Positions 17,223 through 25,780 of a DNA stretch of 64,000 nt are shown here, one piece after another. The position numbers and the translations under genes are program-made. Within the stretch, counting starts at the first letter, position 1. The number at the start of each line of letters is the position of its first letter. Source of the DNA: UBA7434 sp042090785 (GTDB lineage: Bacteria; Pseudomonadota; Gammaproteobacteria; Pseudomonadales; UBA7434); assembly GCA_042090785.1 (NCBI GenBank), contig JBELIP010000003.1, positions 1 through 64,000 of the forward strand. The letters are read 5' to 3'. The notes below the pieces were generated by a model. It ran no database searches and was not told the origin of the DNA. It saw only the letters and a program-made list of their open reading frames with translations.

Positions 17223-19421
17223 ATGACATCTTCTAAAACCATTCAGCAGTTGCTAGCAAACCCTATAACGCTGTCAGGCAAGGGCTTTGAATCTAAGGCT
17301 ACTCAACGTCATGCCGAATTAGTTCGGCTTATTAACGAGCACAACCATCACTACTATGTGTTGGATAATCCAATCCTACCAGATACTGATTACGACCAGC
17401 TATTTCGTCAACTTATTGATATAGAAGCCGCCATCCCCAGCTTACTGAGCAACGATTCTCCTACGCATCGTGTCGGCGCAGCACCACTAGACAGTTTTAA
17501 TTCCATTGAGCATAAACTCCCTATGTTGTCCCTAGACAACGCCTTTAATGCTGAAGAGCTACGTGCTTTTGATCAGCGCCTTAAAGATAGAATGCGTGAA
17601 GATACCGACAGTGAAGATATTGTTATTGATTATGTTTGTGAGCCAAAACTCGATGGCGTAGCTGTGAGTGTTACTTACGAAAACGGAGTATTAGTTAGAG
17701 CGGCAACGCGTGGTGATGGTGCCATTGGCGAAGACATTACCGAGAACGTTCGCACGATAAAGACAGTGCCTCTTAAACTACGTGGTAGTGGTTTTCCTGC
17801 CGTACTTGAAGTACGCGGAGAGATTTATATTTCCAGCGCTGATTTCGAGCAATTAAATAATAAGGCAGCCGCAAATAACGAGAAACTTTTCGTTAACCCT
17901 CGCAATGCAGCGGCGGGAAGCCTGCGCCAGCTTGATGCCAAAATTACGGCACAACGACCTTTAACCATGTGTGTTTATTCCACCGGCTTTATAGACTATC
18001 AGTCTAACGATGCAAACCAATCGCTGACCTCGGCTAATAAAATAGCGAGCAAACATATTGCCAATACGCATTATGAAACTATTCAGCAACTGGCTGAGTG
18101 GGGCTTTTACACCAACACAGAAGTAAAACGTTTAGCTAATATAGAGCAGGCTATTGATTATTGCGGAGAGCTTGCAGCCAAACGACCTAGCCTTAGCTAT
18201 GAAATAGATGGCATTGTCTTTAAAGTTGATGCGTTTTTATTGCAAGCTGAATTAGGTTTTGTTTCTCGTGCGCCACGTTGGGCTATTGCTTATAAATTTC
18301 CGGCCGAGGAAGCCATTACAAGATTAAACAGTGTTGATTGGCAGGTTGGCCGTACCGGCGCTTTAACACCGGTAGCCAAATTAGAGCCTGTGTTTGTTGG
18401 TGGTGTAACGGTTAGCAATGCCACGCTGCATAATGTCGATGAAATAGAGCGCTTGGATGTTAGAGAGTCCGATACGGTCGTTGTTAGGCGAGCAGGGGAT
18501 GTTATCCCACAAATAGCCCGCGTTATTATCGAAGAACGCAAAGCGAATGCTTCTCCAATTGAAGTTCCTAACGTTTGCCCTAAGTGTCAATCGCCCGTAT
18601 TAAGACTAAGCGATGAAGCCGTCACACGGTGTACCGGTGGTTTGCTGTGTTCGGCCCAGTTAAAAGAAACCATTAAACATTTTGTATCGCGTAAAGCCAT
18701 GGATGTTGACGGCCTTGGTGATAAAATCGTCGACCAGTTAGTTGAAGAGCAGCTAATAGCAACAGTGGCTGATTTATATTCACTAGAAATGGAATCGTTT
18801 GCCGGCCTAGACCGCTTAGCAGAAAAGTCGGCAAACAACTTGCTGGCAGCGTTAGAGAACAGCAAGTCTACAACCTTAGCTAAGTTTATTTATGCTTTAG
18901 GTATTCGAGAAGTTGGCGAGACCACGGCAAAAAATCTAGCCAAACATTTTGGCTCTCTGTCTGCAATTATTGAAGCGGCATGTAATTACCAAGCTGACAC
19001 CAAAGCCATTACCGACGCTGTTGAGTTAGATAAATCTACGGCTTTAATTAGTGTTGATGATGTGGGCCCGATAGTCGCTAAGCATTTACAGGCCTTTTTT
19101 AGATCTGAGCGTAATATCGAAGTGGTTAATGCTTTACAAGAGGCGGGTGTTCATTGGGATGATTTTGATGTTAAGTCTGCTGATGAGTTACCGCTGAATG
19201 GCCAGACTTGGGTGTTGACGGGAAGTCTTGAAACCCTAACGCGAGATCAAGCCAAAGTAATCTTAGAATCATTAGGTGCGAAAGTTGCAGGCAGTGTATC
19301 AAAAAAGACTCACTGCGTAGTCGCAGGTCCCGGAGCGGGTTCTAAGTTAACCAAAGCAGAAAGCTTAGGTGTAGAGGTGCTTGATGAAAAAACTTTTGTT
19401 GAGCGCTTTAATCATTTATAA
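17223..19421 (+). CDS. ligA: NAD-dependent DNA ligase LigA
   Basis: Seals nicks during replication and repair using NAD. Domains in order are: Ia with HNHHYYVLDNP (about 40-50), adenylation domain with active-site lysine 142 in CEPKLDG, OB fold, Cys4 zinc finger (CPKC at 452/455 and CTGGLLC at 470/476), helix-hairpin-helix repeats (about 500-620) and C-terminal BRCT (about 652-732). At 732 residues it is slightly longer than the usual 670, from loops in the adenylation and HhH regions. It converges on roxA with a 21-base gap. Confidence 0.97.
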   Translation: MTSSKTIQQLLANPITLSGKGFESKATQRHAELVRLINEHNHHYYVLDNPILPDTDYDQLFRQLIDIEAAIPSLLSNDSPTHRVGAAPLDSFNSIEHKLPMLSLDNAFNAEELRAFDQRLKDRMREDTDSEDIVIDYVCEPKLDGVAVSVTYENGVLVRAATRGDGAIGEDITENVRTIKTVPLKLRGSGFPAVLEVRGEIYISSADFEQLNNKAAANNEKLFVNPRNAAAGSLRQLDAKITAQRPLTMCVYSTGFIDYQSNDANQSLTSANKIASKHIANTHYETIQQLAEWGFYTNTEVKRLANIEQAIDYCGELAAKRPSLSYEIDGIVFKVDAFLLQAELGFVSRAPRWAIAYKFPAEEAITRLNSVDWQVGRTGALTPVAKLEPVFVGGVTVSNATLHNVDEIERLDVRESDTVVVRRAGDVIPQIARVIIEERKANASPIEVPNVCPKCQSPVLRLSDEAVTRCTGGLLCSAQLKETIKHFVSRKAMDVDGLGDKIVDQLVEEQLIATVADLYSLEMESFAGLDRLAEKSANNLLAALENSKSTTLAKFIYALGIREVGETTAKNLAKHFGSLSAIIEAACNYQADTKAITDAVELDKSTALISVDDVGPIVAKHLQAFFRSERNIEVVNALQEAGVHWDDFDVKSADELPLNGQTWVLTGSLETLTRDQAKVILESLGAKVAGSVSKKTHCVVAGPGAGSKLTKAESLGVEVLDEKTFVERFNHL

Positions 19422-19442
19422 ATGTTCATTCAATAAGAAACT

Positions 19443-20666
19443 CTATTCGCTGTATAGCTCACCATTTTCGAATAACTCGGCCAATACAGTATAGTTTGCT
19501 GGGTCATTTAGCCAAGGCTGTAATTGCTCAGCTGAAAAAGATTGCTGATTACATAGGGTTTTAATCGACGCTTTCAATAAATCTGGTAGCGCTTCTAACT
19601 CGCCACCCAAATGTATTTCGCGACCATTCACAAATAAAAGTAGTTGCGTTCCTTCTTTTTTATTTTCATCAATGTAATAAAAGCGCGAGGCGCTATCACG
19701 ACAAATGACAAGATCTGTATTGTTAAAATCAATGTCATTAATGATTAGGTCTTCTGCGTTGTTGTTTTCAATACTTTCATCTTGAGTATTGGCTACTGAG
19801 TATTTTGTTTGGCTAGCCCAGCGGCCAAACCAATGACGCAAATGCTTTTTATCACGCAATCTTTCACTGAGCATTAAAGCGAGACTGTCAATGGTCTGCT
19901 CATCAATAGCGCCTGCAGCCGATGCCGAAAGAGTGGCGTCTCTAAAGCGATCATCCTCAGAAAGAACATCCTGCATAAAGTCACTGTAATCACCTAGCAT
20001 CTCAGCCTGTGAAGGCGAGCGAAAACCCACAGAGTAGGTCATACAATTATTATCGAGTGCCGTACCCCAATGCGAAATATAAGGAGGAACATAAAGAATG
20101 TCGCCTGCAGACAGTGTGTAGCTTTGCTCGCAATTAAATTCTGTCAGTAGAGATAATGCCTGTCCATCTTGTAGTGCTGTATGCTTGCTACAACGCTGTC
20201 CAATTTGCCATTCACGCTGTCCTTGGCCTTGCACTAAAAATACATCATAACGGTCATAGTGAGGGCCGACACCGCCGCCTTTGGTTGCGTAACTGACCAT
20301 CACATCATCAATTTGCCAGCCAGGAATAAAGCCAAAATAATTCAGGAGTTGAGCAACTTCGGGAGCATAATGGTCAACTGCCTGAACCAGTAAAGTCCAA
20401 TTTTTTTCGCTCAAGCTATTAAAACGCTGCTCGGCAAAGGGCCCATGTTCTAGCGACCATTGGCTCTTGGTAATACTATCAATCACCGGCTGCGATTCTA
20501 TTAATCGTGATTCAACTTCCTCCTCTAACGCCAAGCCAGCTAATTCATCGGCCGTTATAGGGTTATCCCAAGCCGCTAAACCGCCTTTAATGAGTAAAGG
20601 TTTTTTCTGCCAGTAATCTTTTAAAAAAGTTTGCTGATCAAAGTTCATTAAATATTCAGAAGGCAT
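19443..20666 (-). CDS. roxA: 50S ribosomal protein L16 arginine hydroxylase RoxA (YcfD-like cupin)
   Basis: Fe(II)/2-oxoglutarate oxygenase of the JmjC/cupin type, 407 residues. Landmarks are DYWQKKPLLIKGGL near the N-terminus, ISPDEL-like ITADELAGLALEEEVESRLI, and the metal triad HYD (His136, Asp138) in GGGVGPHYDRYDVF with His199 in PPYISHWG. This pattern and the MTYSVGFRSP segment match E. coli YcfD, which hydroxylates an arginine of ribosomal protein L16. A C-terminal region of Asn/Asp-rich inserts (about 290-330) makes it about 35 residues longer. An internal ATG at 20648 (MNFDQQTF) is an alternative start. Confidence 0.88.
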   Translation of the reverse strand: MPSEYLMNFDQQTFLKDYWQKKPLLIKGGLAAWDNPITADELAGLALEEEVESRLIESQPVIDSITKSQWSLEHGPFAEQRFNSLSEKNWTLLVQAVDHYAPEVAQLLNYFGFIPGWQIDDVMVSYATKGGGVGPHYDRYDVFLVQGQGQREWQIGQRCSKHTALQDGQALSLLTEFNCEQSYTLSAGDILYVPPYISHWGTALDNNCMTYSVGFRSPSQAEMLGDYSDFMQDVLSEDDRFRDATLSASAAGAIDEQTIDSLALMLSERLRDKKHLRHWFGRWASQTKYSVANTQDESIENNNAEDLIINDIDFNNTDLVICRDSASRFYYIDENKKEGTQLLLFVNGREIHLGGELEALPDLLKASIKTLCNQQSFSAEQLQPWLNDPANYTVLAELFENGELYSE

Positions 20667-20738
20667 AAGGTATGGGAGCTTTTTTTATTCGAGGAGGGTG
20701 AGTTTATATAGGCTGTCAGGCAAAAATTAAACTGTATT

Positions 20739-21074
20739 TTACGGCATATGTTTAGGGCGATGCTTTAAAACCGTGTGAATAACATAGTTACTCTCAAAAA
20801 CAACGTAGAAATCTTGATATTCCCAGCGACTAATTGGCGGCTCTCCAACGCTATCGTTAGTAGTTAAGGCATTACCGTATTCTGCTAATACATTGTCTTT
20901 GCTACTGCCACGCTCAGGGCGAGGGATATCTTGTAAATCATCTGCCTGTGAGGCAATGGGAATTTTAATAATTTCTGCTTGGCTGGCACTCGTCATCAAC
21001 GCAGCACCAAGACTGATGCTTAGACTTAGTGGAAGACTGTGGAATAGAACTTTTACGATGCTACGCGTAAACAT
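20739..21074 (-). CDS. Small secreted protein, unknown function
   Basis: A 111-residue protein with a clear signal peptide (about residues 1-33, ending SASQA). The mature part has PRPERGSSKDNVLAEYGNAL and ends in SRWEYQDFYVVFESNYVIHTVLKH. The pattern of a short helix with a glycine followed by W-x-Y and paired beta strands resembles the small SmpA/BamE-type fold, but that is only an impression. Similar secreted proteins occur in pseudomonads as far as I recall. It follows the PilZ gene by 13 bases, so the two are probably co-transcribed. Confidence 0.7.
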   Translation of the reverse strand: MFTRSIVKVLFHSLPLSLSISLGAALMTSASQAEIIKIPIASQADDLQDIPRPERGSSKDNVLAEYGNALTTNDSVGEPPISRWEYQDFYVVFESNYVIHTVLKHRPKHMP

Positions 21075-21087
21075 ATAGACTCCAAAC

Positions 21088-21687
21088 TTACTTTTCTAAA
21101 GAATGCTTTAGCCGTTGTTGCCGTGCCTGAACCTGCATAATATGACGAGCAATCACTTGCTCATCAAGGTCGGGCAGGGACTCAAAGGCGCATGAGATAT
21201 GGTAGCCACCATCGATAGCTCGATGACAAGCAACAATTTTTATATAAGCAGCAATGCCAATTAGGGTTTGATGAAACCAAATTTTAACCGCATGCAAACT
21301 ATTTTCTTCCAGTTCGGTGTCATAATTAAAGCCGATGCCGCCTTCGCTAAGGTCCACAGATTGTAAATTTGCTTCGCCACCCACTAGCGAAGAAGCAACA
21401 GCATTGCCTACTGATTCAATCTTTTTGTTAATCGCTTGTAGGTAAAGGGCAATCTCGGGAGTTTTTTCGTGAATGCTGCGAAACACACCGCCATTATCGG
21501 CATCGATGCCACGCAATTCGCGCATAAGGCGAAAGGCTTCAGACTCAACAAAACAAGCCTCAGCTGGCCCGCCGGCTACTTCTTCAGCAGTGACAGCCTT
21601 AAGATCAAGTATTGCCGTGTCATCTATGCGGTAGAGTTGTCGTCGCTCATCCTGACGAGTTTCATTATTATTGCTTGTAGTGTCCAT
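21088..21687 (-). CDS. PilZ-domain protein, probable cyclic-di-GMP effector
   Basis: A 199-residue soluble protein with a C-terminal PilZ domain. The two c-di-GMP-binding motifs are split: RRQLYR near the N-terminus (Arg16 to Arg20, RxxxR) and VDLSEGGIGF (Asp112, D-x-S-x-x-G), with a roughly 90-residue helical insertion between them. The rest of the barrel follows (HAVKIWFHQ, GGYHISCAFESL). Location directly upstream of, and divergent from, lolC matches a PilZ gene next to lolCDE in Pseudomonas. Its output target is unknown. Confidence 0.8.
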   Translation of the reverse strand: MDTTSNNNETRQDERRQLYRIDDTAILDLKAVTAEEVAGGPAEACFVESEAFRLMRELRGIDADNGGVFRSIHEKTPEIALYLQAINKKIESVGNAVASSLVGGEANLQSVDLSEGGIGFNYDTELEENSLHAVKIWFHQTLIGIAAYIKIVACHRAIDGGYHISCAFESLPDLDEQVIARHIMQVQARQQRLKHSLEK

Positions 21688-22036
21688 GATCGGATCCGTT
21701 TTAGGGTACGTTAGTTATACCCAAATGCTGTTAAATTAAAGCCTAATAAGACTTTCAGTTTAGTATACTAATGGCCGAAATTCACGGAGCTTGTTAAGTT
21801 GTTCTTTTCACGGTTTAGCTGTCGATTTATTCATAAGGCTTAATGAACAAAATGTGATCGGCTTAACCGTTTGTCGGCAATTAATTAGGCCTTTTAGCGC
21901 GTTTACTGGCATAACCGTTTTGTTGCTTTTATAGCCATAAACAGACAAATCATGGCATTTTAGGGAAAATAACGCCTTAAATGGCTATATAGGTACATAG
22001 GTACATAGCTAAATGGCTAAATGGCTTCATGAATAA
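21688..22036. other. Divergent spacer between the PilZ gene and lolC
   Basis: About 350 bases holding the promoters of both divergent transcripts. The right end contains two consecutive 8-bp tandem duplications. I see no terminator and no recognisable operator. Confidence 0.6.
21990..22024. repeat. Back-to-back 8-bp tandem duplications (TAGGTACA)2 and (CTAAATGG)2
   Basis: Two perfect copies of TAGGTACA, then TAG, then two perfect copies of CTAAATGG lie immediately before the lolC start. ATGGC recurs on both sides. They look like slippage products in the lolC leader. Confidence 0.85.
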
Positions 22037-23359
22037 ATGGCATTAAGCTTCCATCGTAAACAGAGGATGACCCGCGCAGCAATGAAAGCTCAATCGTTTT
22101 CTTTATTTGTCGCTCTACGCTATGGCATTCCGGCTAGAGGCGCTGGCACATCAAGCTTTCTTAGCGCTGTGTCTCTGCTAGGACTGTCATTGGGAGTATT
22201 TGCGCTTATTGTTGTTGTGAGTGTCATGAATGGCTTTGAGCGCGAACTGCAAAGCCGTTTACTGTCATTGCTACCACATGCGCAATTACTTACACCCAGT
22301 ACTGCGCAGCACACAACGAACCATTGGCAGCCGTTACAAAGTCAAATACTAGAACATCCACAAATTATCGGCGCAGCACCTTACGTTGAAACAACCGTAA
22401 TGCTAAGTGCTAACCAACGCTTTCAAAGTGTCACGCTTACCGGTATTGACCTTGCCAGCGAGCAGAGTGTTTCTGTCTTGCATGAGTATATTATTGCCGG
22501 AGATATTAATCGTTTAGCAGAAGAACGATTCGGCATAGTGATTGGTAGTTTACTTGCTAGGCATTTAGGCGTTGTGCCGGGTGACAAGATTAATATTATT
22601 ATGCCTAAGGTAAGTATTACGTTGCTTGGGCCGGTAACCCGTCAAAAACGTTTTGAAGTGGTTGCCGTTTTTGAAGTGGGTGCCGAGTTGGACCAGAATT
22701 TAGTAATAAGTAATTTACCTGCCAGCCAAAAGTTTCTCGCCATGGGAACTAACGTTACCGGTATGCGTTTAGCTGTCACTGATCAATTTAAATCCATGGC
22801 TATTAGTCATTCATTACTCAACCATTTAATGGCAAGTCATCATTTTACAACACCACCCAAAATCATTGATTGGCGCGAAAAAAATCGCAGTTTATTTCGT
22901 GCTGTCTTTATGGAAAAAATTATGATTTTTGTATTACTACTGTCGGTGGTTGCGGTTGCCTCATTCAATATTGTTTCCATTATATTAATGACAGTTACCG
23001 ATAAACGCAGTGACATAGCCGTATTACGGACGATGGGCGCTAGCGCAATGGATATTCGTCGGTTATTTATATTACAAGGCTTGCTCATTGGGTTTATTGG
23101 AACATTGACAGGTGTCCTGCTGGCCTTACTGGTTGCACCTAATGTCGGCAACCTATTGCAATTCATTGAGCAGCTAAGTGGTTGGCAATTGTTTGACCCC
23201 AGCGTTTATTTTATTCCGTATTTACCCTCTGAATTACGTGCCAGCGATGTTGTTATTGTGAGTGCTTCAGCGTTAGTTATTACTTTATTAGCCACATTGT
23301 ATCCGGCTGCAAAAGCGGCGCGAATTGAGCCTGCCGAAGCGCTGGCCTATGAACATTAA
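22037..23359 (+). CDS. lolC: Lipoprotein-releasing ABC transporter permease LolC
   Basis: Inner-membrane permease (440 residues) of LolCDE, which extracts outer-membrane lipoproteins and passes them to LolA. It has an N-terminal helix with SLGVFALIVVVSVMNGFERELQSRLL, a large periplasmic domain (about 70-275) and three C-terminal helices with a conserved DIAVLRTMGAS coupling segment. The start is uncertain: ATGs at 22037, 22067 and 22082 are in frame, and the last gives the N-terminus most like the family (MKAQSFSLFVALRYG). None has a well-spaced ribosome binding site. Confidence 0.92.
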   Translation: MALSFHRKQRMTRAAMKAQSFSLFVALRYGIPARGAGTSSFLSAVSLLGLSLGVFALIVVVSVMNGFERELQSRLLSLLPHAQLLTPSTAQHTTNHWQPLQSQILEHPQIIGAAPYVETTVMLSANQRFQSVTLTGIDLASEQSVSVLHEYIIAGDINRLAEERFGIVIGSLLARHLGVVPGDKINIIMPKVSITLLGPVTRQKRFEVVAVFEVGAELDQNLVISNLPASQKFLAMGTNVTGMRLAVTDQFKSMAISHSLLNHLMASHHFTTPPKIIDWREKNRSLFRAVFMEKIMIFVLLLSVVAVASFNIVSIILMTVTDKRSDIAVLRTMGASAMDIRRLFILQGLLIGFIGTLTGVLLALLVAPNVGNLLQFIEQLSGWQLFDPSVYFIPYLPSELRASDVVIVSASALVITLLATLYPAAKAARIEPAEALAYEH

Positions 23360-23370
23360 TCGGACGTTAG

Positions 23371-24072
23371 ATGAATAATTCCATGACTGAATCAGTTCCC
23401 GTTTTAAGCTGTAGCCATTTAGGTAAATCCTATACCGAAGGCGGACAGCAGCTCACTGTGTTAAAAGACATTGCTCTTAGCATTATGCCCGCAGAGCGCA
23501 TTGCCATTATTGGCGCCTCTGGGTCAGGCAAAAGCACATTACTTAATTTATTAGGCGGCTTAGACCAGCCAAGTACCGGAGAGGTAAGCATATTGGGCCA
23601 GTCTTTACTGTCTCTCAGTGATCAGGCGTTGTCCGAAATACGCAATCAATCATTAGGTTTTGTTTATCAATTTCATCATTTGTTGCCCGAATTTACAGCA
23701 CTAGAAAATGTGCTCATGCCGTTAATGATTGCCCGACAAAATAAACAGCAGGCAATTAATACAGCTACCGAACTATTAGCCGCCGTAGGTTTATCGCAAC
23801 GAAGCACGCATCGTCCATCGGCACTGTCAGGCGGCGAGCGACAGCGTGTTGCTATTGCTCGTGCGCTGGCAAATAACCCCGCTTGCGTGTTAATGGATGA
23901 GCCAACCGGAAACTTAGACCGCCAAGCATCCGACAGTGTTGAGCGCTTAATGGATGATTTATCTAAGCAGTTAAATACGGCGTTTGTTGTGGTTACTCAT
24001 GATCAAAGTGTTGCCTCAAGGATGGATAGTATTTATCACTTAGATGCATGCCAGCTAGAGCGACAAGCATGA
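23371..24072 (+). CDS. lolD: Lipoprotein-releasing ABC transporter ATPase LolD
   Basis: ATPase of LolCDE, 233 residues. Walker A is GASGSGKST (48-56), followed by Q-loop FVYQFHHLLPEFTALENV, which is the LolD/MacB-type spelling, signature LSGGERQRVAIARAL and Walker B CVLMDEPTGNLD. It starts 11 bases after lolC and overlaps lolE by 4 bases (ATGA). Confidence 0.95.
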   Translation: MNNSMTESVPVLSCSHLGKSYTEGGQQLTVLKDIALSIMPAERIAIIGASGSGKSTLLNLLGGLDQPSTGEVSILGQSLLSLSDQALSEIRNQSLGFVYQFHHLLPEFTALENVLMPLMIARQNKQQAINTATELLAAVGLSQRSTHRPSALSGGERQRVAIARALANNPACVLMDEPTGNLDRQASDSVERLMDDLSKQLNTAFVVVTHDQSVASRMDSIYHLDACQLERQA

Positions 24073-25496
24073 GTCGTATGTCAAATCATAACGTAATCCA
24101 TAATGCTAGCCATAACGCCATTGTTAGCAATAAATATGCAGGCGAGCGCTTTGGGAGCACGAGCTTATATTTAGGCTGGCGTTTTTTTGCGGGTCGTGAA
24201 CGCAGCGCCTTAGTGTCATTTATTTCAGCGGTTTCTATTAGTGGTTTAAGCTTAGCCATTGCTTTATTAATTGTTGTTTTATCTGTGATGAATGGCTTTG
24301 AAAGAGAGTTTCGCGAACGTATTTTAGGTTTGGCGCCACATGCCACTATGTGGTTTGATCGCCCCGTTGATCATTGGCCGGCTATTGTTAGCTTGTTAGA
24401 AGAGCAGGCGGATATTATTCACGCACAACCAATTATTGAGTTTAAGGCCATGGTGGTAGCGGCAAATAAGGTGCAGCCGGTACTGATACAAGGCGTGGAC
24501 TTTAGCAGGACCCGCACATTAATTAATGAATACCTTGGTGCTAATCAGCGTGTTGATTCGCAGGATAATTTACAAGACGATTTACAAGGCAGCCAGCAAC
24601 AAAGTTCAGAATTACCATTAAGCCAGTCGGCCGAAAGCGACATTTTAGCTGAAAAAAATATCGTTTTAGGCGCTCAACTGGCTAAGCAATTAGACTTAGA
24701 AGCAGGGGCGAGACTCCGGTTAATGGTGCCTGAAAGACATGCATCTCATTCTGCTAATGACGCAGTAGCTAATAGTCGATCTTTAGCAAGCAGCGCTGTA
24801 AGCCATTCTTTTTTACTTAGCGACACACTGGCAACAGGCACAGAAATTGATAATAGCATTGGCTTAGTTAATATTACTGACGCTGCAAAAATAGCCCATC
24901 TTGATAATCGTATTCAAGGCATTCAATTACAAGTGGTCGATATATTTCAAGCGCGACGCATTGTCGTTCAGCTAGCCATTAATTATCAATTGCCTGTTCG
25001 AATTAGTGACTGGACACAGTCTTTTGGTAATCTCTATACGGCGATTCAATTATCAAGACAAATCGTTGTTTTGTTATTAGCCAGCATTATTGCAGTCGCC
25101 GTTTTTAATGTTTTTGTTACTTTGGGAATGGTGGTTAAGCACAAGAAAAAAGATATCGCTATTTTACGCACCTTAGGTTTTACGCGTCGCGGTGTACTCC
25201 TCAGTTTTATTATGCAAGGTATGCTCATTTCAAGTATTGGCTGTATTATAGGTGTATTCGCAGGGTGTTTGTTAGCTTTAGCTGCGCCTTCATTAGTTGG
25301 CGGTGTAGAGTTTTTATTAGGTGTTGAGCTTTTGCGCACCGATGTTTACCCGATTAATTATTTACCCTCGCAATTAAAAGCCGTTGATATTATGTGGGTT
25401 TGCCTAGCAGCACTCTCGATGAGCTTAATAGCCACTTTATATCCTGCTTGGCGAGCGGCTAGCGTTTTACCTGCTAAAGCTTTACGTTATTTATAA
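24069..25496 (+). CDS. lolE: Lipoprotein-releasing ABC transporter permease LolE
   Basis: Second LolCDE permease, 475 residues from the ATG that overlaps the lolD stop. It shares with LolC the first helix ending VLSVMNGFEREFRERIL, a periplasmic domain, three C-terminal helices and KKDIAILRTLGFTRR. The periplasmic domain carries two Ser/Gln/Asp-rich low-complexity stretches (nucleotides about 24550-24650 and 24735-24810) not expected in E. coli LolE, which explains the extra length. The frame is open a little upstream inside lolD, but that start is unlikely. Confidence 0.92.
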   Translation: MSRMSNHNVIHNASHNAIVSNKYAGERFGSTSLYLGWRFFAGRERSALVSFISAVSISGLSLAIALLIVVLSVMNGFEREFRERILGLAPHATMWFDRPVDHWPAIVSLLEEQADIIHAQPIIEFKAMVVAANKVQPVLIQGVDFSRTRTLINEYLGANQRVDSQDNLQDDLQGSQQQSSELPLSQSAESDILAEKNIVLGAQLAKQLDLEAGARLRLMVPERHASHSANDAVANSRSLASSAVSHSFLLSDTLATGTEIDNSIGLVNITDAAKIAHLDNRIQGIQLQVVDIFQARRIVVQLAINYQLPVRISDWTQSFGNLYTAIQLSRQIVVLLLASIIAVAVFNVFVTLGMVVKHKKKDIAILRTLGFTRRGVLLSFIMQGMLISSIGCIIGVFAGCLLALAAPSLVGGVEFLLGVELLRTDVYPINYLPSQLKAVDIMWVCLAALSMSLIATLYPAWRAASVLPAKALRYL

Positions 25497-25528
25497 CTCA
25501 TTTATGTAAAGCGTTATGCATTGCGTAA

Positions 25529-25738
25529 CACATAGCATATGATTTTTTAAAGAAGCGCTTATTACAGACGCTCAAAAGCGCACTAATGAATCTTTCGCAA
25601 AATGACTTATCAACACCATTAACCATAACCGCAGATGCAGATTCACCTTATCAAGCTGTTGTTAGGCTAATAGATGTGGCAGGAGGCATGGGTTTTACCA
25701 AAATAAATATTACCACTCAGCCTGAAGCTGAAGGATAA
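25529..25738 (+). pseudogene. Remnant of exbD (C-terminal end of an ExbD/TolR-type protein)
   Basis: A stop-free frame of 69 codons reads FLKKRLLQTLKSAL and then PLTITADADSPYQAVVRLID and GMGFTKINITTQPE before a stop. This is the C-terminal periplasmic part of an ExbD/TolR protein. The N-terminal membrane helix and the first half are missing: the frame is closed by a TAA 33 bases after lolE. An internal ATG at 25586 could at most give 50 residues with no anchor. In Pseudomonas the order is lolCDE, comA, exbB, exbD, lpxK; here comA, exbB and the front of exbD are gone, so this is best read as a deletion scar. Confidence 0.8.
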
Positions 25739-25780
25739 TAATATCTTCGTTTAAGCCAAAACCTTACATATGCCATAAAC

